Assembly (NCBI GenBank): GCA_021811205.1
Contig: JAJZPK010000024.1
Span: forward strand, 1 to 19,395
DNA length: 19,395 nt
DNA from: Pseudomonadota bacterium
GTDB lineage: Bacteria; Pseudomonadota; Gammaproteobacteria; Burkholderiales; JABEVD01
Reading direction: 5' to 3'
Shown: positions 1 to 5,319 of the stretch, piece after piece
How the letters are laid out: every line of letters begins with the position of its first letter
Numbering within the stretch: position 1 is the stretch's first letter
Made by a program: the position numbers and the translations under genes
The notes under the pieces: model-generated
What the model was told of the DNA's origin: nothing
Database searches by the model: none
The model's input: the letters and a program-made list of their open reading frames with translations, nothing else

Positions 1-142
1 TGAAATCCTCTTCGTCGCCAAAGCAATCGAACGCATCGGCGACCATTCGAAGAACATGTCCGAATATGTGGTCTATCTCGTCAAGGGGAAGGACGTGCGG
101 CACGTGACGGTCGAGGAAATCGAGCGGGAAAGCCAGGAATAG
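1..142 (+). CDS. phoU: Phosphate transport system regulator PhoU, 3' end (partial)
   Basis: The reading frame starting at base 2 is open from the window edge to a TAG at 140-142 and encodes the last 46 residues of a PhoU-like protein. The segment reading [20 protein letters not shown] is the characteristic second metal-binding helix and tail of PhoU (E..RIGDH..N). PhoU acts in the cytoplasm with the Pst transporter and the PhoR/PhoB two-component system to restrain phosphate uptake. The neighbouring ppx starts two bases after the stop, so the two genes are almost certainly co-transcribed and probably translationally coupled. The N-terminal part lies outside the window. Confidence 0.9.
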   Translation, partial: EILFVAKAIERIGDHSKNMSEYVVYLVKGKDVRHVTVEEIERESQE

Positions 143-144
143 CA

Positions 145-1647
145 TTGGGGCTCGAGTATTCAACCCTGGCCGCTGTCGATCTCGGCTCCAACAGCTTCAG
201 ACTGCAGATAGCGCGCATCGTTGACGACCAGGTCTATCCCCTCGACTCGCTGCGCGGCACCGTCAGGCTCGCGGCAGGACTGACCCCGGACAATTACCTC
301 GACGAGGCTGCAGAAGCGCGAGCGCTCGAATGCCTGAGCCAGTTCGGCGAACGTCTCAGAGGCCTGCCTCCCCATGCCGTGAGGGCCGTCGGTACCAATA
401 CACTGAGAGTGGCGACGAATGCCCAGGAATTTCTCGAAAAAGCCGAATTCGCGCTCGGATTCCCCATCGAAGTGATCGCAGGGCAGGAAGAAGCCAGGCT
501 CATCTACCTCGGCGTTGCACACGGATTGCCCGCATCCGCCGAAAACCGCCTCGTCATCGACATAGGCGGCGGCTCGACCGAATTCATCATCGGCAACAAA
601 TTGAAGCCATTGAAGCTCGCAAGCCTTTACATGGGCTGCGTGAGCTACAGCATGCGCTTCTTTCCTGAAGGCCGGATCACCAAAACGAATCTGAAGCAGG
701 CTGAGCTGGCCGCAAGCCTCGAGCTGCAGCGCATTTCGGGCGAGTTCTACCATGGTCAATGGCGGGAAGCCATCGGCTCTTCCGGGACGGCAAGGTCTCT
801 GGCCGACATTCTCGAACAGAGCGGCTTCAGCGCCTCAGGCATCACGCTCGACGGCCTTGAGAAGCTGCGCGCCCAACTCCTCAAGGTGGGAGACGCCAGG
901 CGCCTGCAGTTCCCGGGCCTGAGGGCCGAGCGTGCGCAGATCCTTCCAGGCGGTTTCGCCATCATGCATGCCGCCTTCTGCGAGCTCGGCATCGAGCAGA
1001 TGATGCCCGCATCCGGCGCCCTGAGACAAGGCGTGCTCTACGACATGCTGGGCAGATTCCATCACAAGGACATGCGCGACGTGACGACCCAGCAATTCAT
1101 GAGACGCTATCATGTCGACGCGGTCCAGGCCGAGCGCGTCAGAGCCCTCGGCTTCTTCCTCGGTGAAAAGCTGATCGACGAAGAAAGCGAACTCCAGTAT
1201 CTCGACTGGTCGGCGAAACTGCACGAAATCGGCATTTCGGTCGCGCACAACGGCTACCACAAGCATTCCGCCTACATCCTGGCCAACGCAGACATGCCCG
1301 GCTTTTCCAAGAAGGAACAGACGAGACTGAGCCACCTTGTGCTTGCCCACAAGGGCTCGCTCTCCAAGATGCAGGGACTGCTCCAGCATCCGGCCGACCT
1401 TTCCCTGGTTTTTTCCCTGAGGATGGCCGCCCTGTTCTACAGGAGCAGAACGGACATCGCGCTGCCTGTCATGGAAGCCAAATCCACGCCCTCCGGATTC
1501 GCGCTCTCGCTCGAATCGGGATGGCTTGCGAGGAACCCGCTGACCTCGACCGCGCTGAAGGAAGAAGTCAGGGAATGGAAGGCGCTCGGCGTGGAGCTCA
1601 ACCTGATCGAACTTTCCGCTAAAACTCGAAAATCTCGCCGGGTCTGA
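145..1647 (+). CDS. ppx: Exopolyphosphatase, Ppx/GppA family
   Basis: 500 residues, the full length for a two-part Ppx. It cleaves terminal phosphate from polyphosphate in the cytoplasm. Motifs of the actin-like ASKHA fold are visible: DLGSNSFRL at 12-20 (phosphate loop 1), VGTNTLR near 82-88, the GQEEARLIYLG segment at 113-123 carrying the catalytic glutamate, DIGGGSTE at 139-146 (phosphate loop 2) and GSSGTARS at 211-218. The C-terminal third has an HD-like helical domain with histidines around 360 (LHEIG) and 372-374 (YHKHS). The start is TTG at 145, two bases after the phoU stop, with AGGA at 134-137 as ribosome binding site. GppA is the other family member, but the phoU context favours Ppx. 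The last 29 bases overlap the convergent metallo-beta-lactamase gene. Confidence 0.93.
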   Translation: MGLEYSTLAAVDLGSNSFRLQIARIVDDQVYPLDSLRGTVRLAAGLTPDNYLDEAAEARALECLSQFGERLRGLPPHAVRAVGTNTLRVATNAQEFLEKAEFALGFPIEVIAGQEEARLIYLGVAHGLPASAENRLVIDIGGGSTEFIIGNKLKPLKLASLYMGCVSYSMRFFPEGRITKTNLKQAELAASLELQRISGEFYHGQWREAIGSSGTARSLADILEQSGFSASGITLDGLEKLRAQLLKVGDARRLQFPGLRAERAQILPGGFAIMHAAFCELGIEQMMPASGALRQGVLYDMLGRFHHKDMRDVTTQQFMRRYHVDAVQAERVRALGFFLGEKLIDEESELQYLDWSAKLHEIGISVAHNGYHKHSAYILANADMPGFSKKEQTRLSHLVLAHKGSLSKMQGLLQHPADLSLVFSLRMAALFYRSRTDIALPVMEAKSTPSGFALSLESGWLARNPLTSTALKEEVREWKALGVELNLIELSAKTRKSRRV

Positions 1648-2383
1648 CCGCCCTCGGAGAAAATTCCGGGCAAAGCGAAAGGATTTCCCGCATCGTCTCA
1701 TCCTCCCTGCCCGCTTCCATGTGCGTGATCAGCAATTCCGCAGGACGCCTGAGCATCCCGAAAGCCCGCTTCAACAGGCTTGGCGTCATGTGGCCGGATG
1801 TTTTGGCCCGCTCTCCTGCCGAATCGAGGAAAGTCGCCTCGACCATCACGTAACGCAGATTTTCAATCTCATTGAGCTTGTCCCAGAAGGCTTCGCAAAA
1901 CGTGGAGTCTCCGCTGAAAGCGAAAGAGGCCTTCCCGCTGTCGATCAGGAAGCCCGCAGCGGGAACCGAATGGCGCGCGGGAAGCGCGGTGATTCTTTTG
2001 CCCTGCAATGCTATCGTCTGGCCTGTCCCGATCTCTTCGAACAGGATATAGGGATGTTCAGGGCTCGGCTGGACCGTATAGTCGGGCCAGAGCTGGCCGT
2101 TGAAGACATGGGATTTCAGGATCGAAATGGTCTCGGCCAATGCATGCACCTTGAGCGATTCGGCCCTGAAATTGCCAGCGCTGTCGGCAAGCATGGGCAG
2201 AAGCGCCACATGATCTAGATGGGAATGGGTCAGGAAGACGCGCTCTACGGCTATCATTTCCTGGAGCGAAAGATCTCCCGCACCCGTACCGCAATCGATC
2301 AGGGTATCCTCGTCCAGCAACAGGCAGGTGGTGCGCAAATTGCCGCCAACGCCCCCGCTCGATCCCAGTATTGAAAGCCGCAT
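1619..2383 (-). CDS. MBL-fold hydrolase, class II 3',5'-cyclic-nucleotide phosphodiesterase-like
   Basis: 254 residues of metallo-beta-lactamase fold. The signature THSHLDH at 52-58 matches the HxHLDH motif of class II (PDE1-type) cyclic nucleotide phosphodiesterases. Further likely metal ligands are H138 (ARHSVP), D159 (SGDST), H198 (SGHMT) and H221 (ITHM). There is no signal peptide, so it should be cytoplasmic. Family knowledge suggests hydrolysis of cAMP/cGMP, but related MBL proteins act on other phosphodiesters, so the substrate is uncertain. The ATG at 2383 is preceded by a G-rich Shine-Dalgarno-like run. A sigma70-like promoter lies just upstream (2402-2430). The 3' end overlaps the 3' end of ppx tail to tail, so antisense interference between the two messages is possible. 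Confidence 0.8.
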   Translation of the reverse strand: MRLSILGSSGGVGGNLRTTCLLLDEDTLIDCGTGAGDLSLQEMIAVERVFLTHSHLDHVALLPMLADSAGNFRAESLKVHALAETISILKSHVFNGQLWPDYTVQPSPEHPYILFEEIGTGQTIALQGKRITALPARHSVPAAGFLIDSGKASFAFSGDSTFCEAFWDKLNEIENLRYVMVEATFLDSAGERAKTSGHMTPSLLKRAFGMLRRPAELLITHMEAGREDETMREILSLCPEFSPRAVRPGEIFEF

Positions 2384-2401
2384 ATTCCCCCCAGCGATTC
2401 C

Positions 2402-2430
2402 ACTTTAGATGTCGACCGCAATCATTTCAA
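2402..2430 (-). promoter_or_regulatory. Putative sigma70 promoter of the MBL-fold gene
   Basis: On the minus strand there is TTGAAA (2430-2425, five of six matches to TTGACA), a 17-base spacer and TAAAGT (2407-2402, four of six matches to TATAAT). The implied transcript would start near 2395, giving a 5' leader of about a dozen bases before the ATG at 2383. Found by eye only. Confidence 0.45.
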
Positions 2431-2558
2431 GCCGTCACATCATGCCCAACAAGGGGGAATATCTGGCCGATGCGCTTGCCGTGCTGGACAGCGTTGTCGT
2501 TCGCATGCAGAACCATCAGAGCAAGAAGGTCTCGAAGTTCCGCGCGCTGCGCAGGTAG
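2409..2558 (+). CDS. Candidate small basic protein, unrecognised
   Basis: An open frame of 49 codons from ATG 2409 to TAG 2556-2558, filling the gap between the MBL gene and sixA. It ends on the base immediately before the sixA stop codon on the other strand. The product would have a helical middle (EYLADALAVLDSVVVRM) and a basic tail (KKVSKFRALRR). A second in-frame ATG at 2442 would give 38 residues. Third-position GC is high in most of the frame, as in real genes here. Against it: no clear Shine-Dalgarno, and the 2409 start lies inside the putative MBL promoter. I recognise no family. It could equally be non-coding leader DNA. Confidence 0.3.
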   Translation: MSTAIISSRHIMPNKGEYLADALAVLDSVVVRMQNHQSKKVSKFRALRR

Positions 2559-3011
2559 CTAAAGCTGGTCGGGGGAGACCACGGCTCTCAGGACGGTCTG
2601 AGTTTCGTCCCTTCTCGTTCTGTTGCTGAACCACCATATCGATCCCTTCTTGACGCTCCAAGCGTTTTCGACCCCGGAGAGCAGAAGGGAAGCGACCTGT
2701 CCCAGGGTGGGCTGATGCCCGACCACGATGACGCAGCCCTTTGAATCAGGCCAGCCCGTCTCTGCAAGCAAGGAGGCGAAGGAGGCGCCGGGACCCAGGG
2801 TATTCGAGACGGAAAATTCTGCATTCAAGGCTTTGGCAGTCTGTCTCGTTCGCTTCGTCGGGCTCGAAATCAGCCTGTATTCCTTCGGCAGCCTGGGTTT
2901 CAGCCACGCGGCCATGAGCTCGGCCTGCCTCACCCCCCTTTCCGTCAGCGCACGCCCCGCATCGGGGAAGCCGTCTTCGGCCTCGGCGTGTCTCCACAAT
3001 ATCAGGTCCAT
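2559..3011 (-). CDS. sixA: Phosphohistidine phosphatase SixA
   Basis: 150 residues, the usual SixA length, of the histidine phosphatase (branch 1, RHG) superfamily. The catalytic RHA motif is at 7-9 (phospho-accepting H8), the phosphate-binding arginine is in SPTKRTRQTA (R54), and the second histidine is in VGHQPTLG (H99). SixA removes phosphate from protein histidines in the cytoplasm. In E. coli its known target is the PTS-Ntr phosphocarrier. It lies 11 bases downstream of the CYTH-CHAD gene on the same strand, with AGGA in that gap as ribosome binding site, so the two form an operon. Its stop abuts the end of the candidate small frame on the plus strand. Confidence 0.92.
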   Translation of the reverse strand: MDLILWRHAEAEDGFPDAGRALTERGVRQAELMAAWLKPRLPKEYRLISSPTKRTRQTAKALNAEFSVSNTLGPGASFASLLAETGWPDSKGCVIVVGHQPTLGQVASLLLSGVENAWSVKKGSIWWFSNRTRRDETQTVLRAVVSPDQL

Positions 3012-3022
3012 TTATATTCCTT

Positions 3023-4495
3023 TCATCTCCAAAAAGGATCGATATCCTTGTACTTGTCCCATGCCTTGTCCAGCCCGGCCATCCTGCGCCTGACGCCGCT
3101 CGCCACCCATCCCCGGACAAGCCACCCAGCCTCGCTGTCGGGCAACTCCTCGAGCAGATGACTCGTCGTTGCAGCATCGTTGATCGCGCCCAGCATGTCC
3201 TGAAGGGAGGCCATTGCGCGCAGAAAGCTGCGTGATGCGCGAGAAGAATAGAGCGTGGAGAAGAATTCCGCAGCATAGCGAAGCTTTTTCCCGCTGATGC
3301 GCAGGGCGTGCAATCCTGCCGCATCGAGCGTGGCTATTCCGCGTCCTCCCTTGATGATGCGGCGGTAGCGCTTCTCCAGCATCCTCTTTGCGAAATCGCC
3401 GACCGTCTCGCCCTGGTTCCAGTTCTCGCGGCTCAAGGCAAGCCCCAGCGTCAAGATCAGCTTCTGGAATCGCTGGGAAGAAATTGCAGCATGGGCGCGT
3501 TTTCCATGGCGGCCCCGCAGCATCGCGCCTTTTTCGCCCAATTCCGCGAGGCTCGCACGATCCGGGAAGGCTGCCAGAATAGGCGGGAGCGTTTCCTCCA
3601 TGAAAACGTCCCAGTTCCTTGCTGGCCCAAGTTCGGAACCGAGCCATTTCAATTCAGGCGATATTTCCGTAAAAACCGACTCTGCAAAGGGAAAGAGGCT
3701 GAATGCCGAGCGCATCCTCCTCACGCCGACGCGCATCTGGTGAAGGTATTCGCTGTCAGGATCGCGATCCAGGAGTCCCTGGTGATTCCCCTGGATCTGC
3801 AGCAGGCAGCCCATGACGATATGCCTGCAGGCCTCCCCGACATCCATCTTGCTTTCGAGTTCGACGGAAGAAGCCTTCGTCACCTTGCTGTTTTTCTCGC
3901 CCAGGAAAAGCGCATAGCCCCGCTCGGCCTTGCTTCTTTGTTCGACTTGAAGCGGGACAGTTTTCTGCAGTTCGAGCGCGAACTCGAAAAGCGCCGAAGG
4001 CGCGCCCGATTTCAACTCGAGTTCGAGCTCCGAAATGGACTCTTGCCGATTTTCCGCCAGGATCTTGCCGCTGTCGAGACAGCATTCGATGACGCTCCCT
4101 GCATATTCGACAGGAACGGTTTTCCTCGAAAATTCGGTTGAAAATACGGGAACGAGACTGTTGCGCAGCTCGGAATTGCCGAACAGCTTGACGAGGTGCG
4201 GATCGTCAATCCTGGTGAAATCCAGGGCGCCCCGCGCAACCGCATGCTCCCATTCGCATCGGGTATGCACCCCGGCCAGCACGCCGCCTCCGCCCTTGAC
4301 GGCCTGGATCCACTTTCCCCCCACCTTCCTGAGGCGGAGCGCCACGGCATTCGATTTGAGATCGAGAGATGGGGTATCGAAATAAGCGCTCGAAACCCGA
4401 GCAGCGCGGAAGCCAGACTGGAGAAGCGGATGGCGAACGAGCTTCGCCATCGAACCTTTCGGCACCCGCAGCTTGAGTTCGATCTCGACGTTCAT
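3023..4495 (-). CDS. CYTH and CHAD domain protein (inorganic triphosphatase-like, polyphosphate-binding)
   Basis: 490 residues from the ATG at 4495. The N-terminal CYTH domain (about 1-205) opens with the diagnostic EIELKL (4-9) and continues with YFDTPSLDL (39-47), ALRLRK (52-57), WIQAVK (62-67) and ELELELKSG (156-164), the acidic and basic tunnel residues of triphosphate tunnel metalloenzymes. The C-terminal CHAD domain (about 218-488) shows conserved histidines and arginines in YLHQMRVGVRRMRS (250-263), LHALRISGKKLRYAAEFF and LQDMLGAIND. CHAD domains bind polyphosphate, and CYTH domains often hydrolyse triphosphate. The frame extends upstream to 4564, but that part crosses the promoter, so 4495 (or 4510, which adds five residues) is the likely start. 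It heads an operon with sixA and is divergent from the histone-like gene. Confidence 0.9.
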   Translation of the reverse strand: MNVEIELKLRVPKGSMAKLVRHPLLQSGFRAARVSSAYFDTPSLDLKSNAVALRLRKVGGKWIQAVKGGGGVLAGVHTRCEWEHAVARGALDFTRIDDPHLVKLFGNSELRNSLVPVFSTEFSRKTVPVEYAGSVIECCLDSGKILAENRQESISELELELKSGAPSALFEFALELQKTVPLQVEQRSKAERGYALFLGEKNSKVTKASSVELESKMDVGEACRHIVMGCLLQIQGNHQGLLDRDPDSEYLHQMRVGVRRMRSAFSLFPFAESVFTEISPELKWLGSELGPARNWDVFMEETLPPILAAFPDRASLAELGEKGAMLRGRHGKRAHAAISSQRFQKLILTLGLALSRENWNQGETVGDFAKRMLEKRYRRIIKGGRGIATLDAAGLHALRISGKKLRYAAEFFSTLYSSRASRSFLRAMASLQDMLGAINDAATTSHLLEELPDSEAGWLVRGWVASGVRRRMAGLDKAWDKYKDIDPFWR

Positions 4496-4528
4496 GTCCA
4501 ATTGTAGCATCCCGAATGTTCTGTGGAT

Positions 4529-4556
4529 TTGATTAATTATATATACGGTATATACT
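4529..4556 (+). promoter_or_regulatory. Putative rightward promoter of the histone-like gene
   Basis: TTGATT (4529-4534), a 16-base spacer and TATACT (4551-4556, five of six matches to TATAAT) lie in the most AT-rich stretch of this part of the window. The transcript would start near 4563, giving a leader of about 35 bases with a strong GGAGG ribosome binding site at 4587-4591. It overlaps the leftward promoter, so polymerases could not occupy both at once. A tandem repeat TATATAC-GG-TATATAC (4540-4555), containing the palindrome GTATATAC, runs into the -10 element and could be an operator. Confidence 0.5.
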
Positions 4557-4564
4557 GTAAACAA
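4536..4564 (-). promoter_or_regulatory. Putative leftward promoter of the CYTH-CHAD/sixA operon
   Basis: On the minus strand there is TTGTTT (4564-4559), a 17-base spacer and a perfect TATAAT (4541-4536). The predicted transcript would begin near 4529, about 34 bases before the ATG at 4495. This supports the shorter CYTH-CHAD start and argues against any start at 4564. It overlaps the rightward promoter almost completely. Confidence 0.5.
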
Positions 4565-4596
4565 GCCGCGCCTGCGGTGTCTCCCTGGAGGATGAA

Positions 4597-5052
4597 ATGA
4601 GCACTACGGAAAAAAGTTCTGCAGCCAAGCCCGCGCCGAAGACATCTGCGAAACCCGCGGCCAAGGCGGTCGCGAAGCCCGCGCCAGTTGCCAAGCCCGC
4701 AGCCAAAACTGCCGCCAAACCCGTTCCCAAGGAGGCTGCGAAACCTGCTGTCAAGCCAGCTGCGAAGCCTGCGGCCAAATCAGCCCAGAAACCGGCGGAT
4801 CCGAAGCCCGCAGCAAAACCCGTCAAATCCAAGGTGATCAGGGACAGCTTCACCTTCCCGGAATCGGATTACCTGAAAATTTCCGAACTCAAGAAGATCT
4901 GTCTTTCCATGGGCATCAATGCCAAGAAGAGCGAGATTCTGCGAGGCGGCCTCCATGCGCTCGCCTCCCTGGACAAGGCGAAGCTGAAGGATGTAATTTC
5001 GAAGGTGGAAAAAATCAAGACGGGAAGGCCGCTCGGATCCGACAAACCTTGA
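4597..5052 (+). CDS. Histone H1-like AKP-rich protein with ribbon-helix-helix-like domain
   Basis: 151 residues. The N-terminal half (8-78) is a low-complexity Ala/Lys/Pro tail with lysine at almost exactly every fourth position (11, 15, 19, 23, 27, then 33, 37, 41, 45, 49, 53, 57, 61, 65), as in histone H1 tails and in PhaM/AlgP-type proteins. The C-terminal half (79-145) starts with a short strand (RDSFTFP) followed by two predicted helices (DYLKISELKKICLSMG and KKSEILRGGLHALASL), a layout like a ribbon-helix-helix DNA-binding domain. Related hypothetical proteins are common in betaproteobacteria. It probably binds DNA non-specifically and, by analogy with AlgP and PhaM, may also bind polyphosphate; both roles are inference. 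The start is fixed by GGAGG at 4587-4591, five bases before ATG 4597. Confidence 0.85.
   Translation: MSTTEKSSAAKPAPKTSAKPAAKAVAKPAPVAKPAAKTAAKPVPKEAAKPAVKPAAKPAAKSAQKPADPKPAAKPVKSKVIRDSFTFPESDYLKISELKKICLSMGINAKKSEILRGGLHALASLDKAKLKDVISKVEKIKTGRPLGSDKP
4618..4830 (+). repeat. Degenerate 12-base coding repeat (Lys-Pro-Ala-Ala units)
   Basis: The DNA encoding residues 8-78 of the histone-like protein is built of imperfect 12-base units, typically AAR-CCY-GCN-GCN, giving a K-P-A-A period. One insertion of two codons (residues 27-32) and one of a single codon (65-69) shift the phase. Synonymous positions vary between units, which indicates selection on the protein tail rather than very recent slippage. 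Confidence 0.8.
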
Positions 5053-5057
5053 TCATG

Positions 5058-5084
5058 GCGGGCGTCGCCGACATTGACGCCCGC
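5058..5084 (+). terminator. GC-rich hairpin after the histone-like gene, possible terminator
   Basis: A perfect nine-base stem, GCGGGCGTC (5058-5066) and GACGCCCGC (5076-5084), has a nine-base loop. It starts six bases after the stop codon of the histone-like gene. No run of T follows directly, so it is not a classical intrinsic terminator. It may instead stabilise the message or act with a termination factor. Confidence 0.5.
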
Positions 5085-5193
5085 GCCGCCTGACGCTAAA
5101 ATTTCTGCGTTTTCTTTACCATACAAGGGGCCTCCGAGTTGGGCAGGAATTATTTCTGTAACAAATGTGAAGTAAACTCGTCCGTCAGGCGGC
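5085..5193. repeat. Long-range 11-base inverted repeat in the mgtA leader
   Basis: GCCGCCTGACG (5085-5095) is the exact reverse complement of CGTCAGGCGGC (5183-5193), enclosing 87 bases of AT-richer DNA. The arms could close a structured leader RNA upstream of mgtA, or be the ends of a small 109-base element; I see no target-site duplication. I recognise no riboswitch class and no convincing promoter in the 267 bases between the histone-like gene and mgtA. Confidence 0.5.
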
Positions 5194-5220
5194 AGCCCTA
5201 ACTCGATAGCCCTGCTTTGG

Positions 5221-5245
5221 CTTCCGCCGCTGACGTAAGCGGAAG
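5221..5245 (+). promoter_or_regulatory. Hairpin CTTCCGC/GCGGAAG upstream of mgtA
   Basis: A seven-base perfect stem (5221-5227 with 5239-5245) with an 11-base loop lies 75 bases before the favoured mgtA start and directly before the alternative ATG at 5248. The right arm is purine-rich and would be the ribosome binding site for the 5248 start, so folding would hide it. The loop sequence GCTGACG resembles the left arm of the larger inverted repeat (CCTGACG). Confidence 0.35.
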
Positions 5246-5319
5246 GCATGGCAGAAGATTTTCCAATCTCTGCACATCGCTCGATTCAACATGTGCTTTT
5301 AAATGACCAGGGATTGGAA

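Noticed and set aside
835..1701. A 288-codon minus-strand frame opposite ppx
   Set aside because: ppx carries all family motifs on the plus strand. The antisense product shows no motif and has shadow-like composition.
4496..4564. N-terminal extension of the CYTH-CHAD protein from an ATG at 4564
   Set aside because: The extension would be encoded by the AT-rich promoter itself, and the CYTH motif EIELKL belongs near the N terminus.
4618..4830. Repeat array as possible CRISPR
   Set aside because: The units are 12 bases, in frame, without spacers, and encode a K-P-A-A tail.
5085..5193. A small mobile element (MITE) bounded by the 11-base inverted repeats
   Set aside because: No target-site duplication and no second copy in the window; a structured leader explains it as well.
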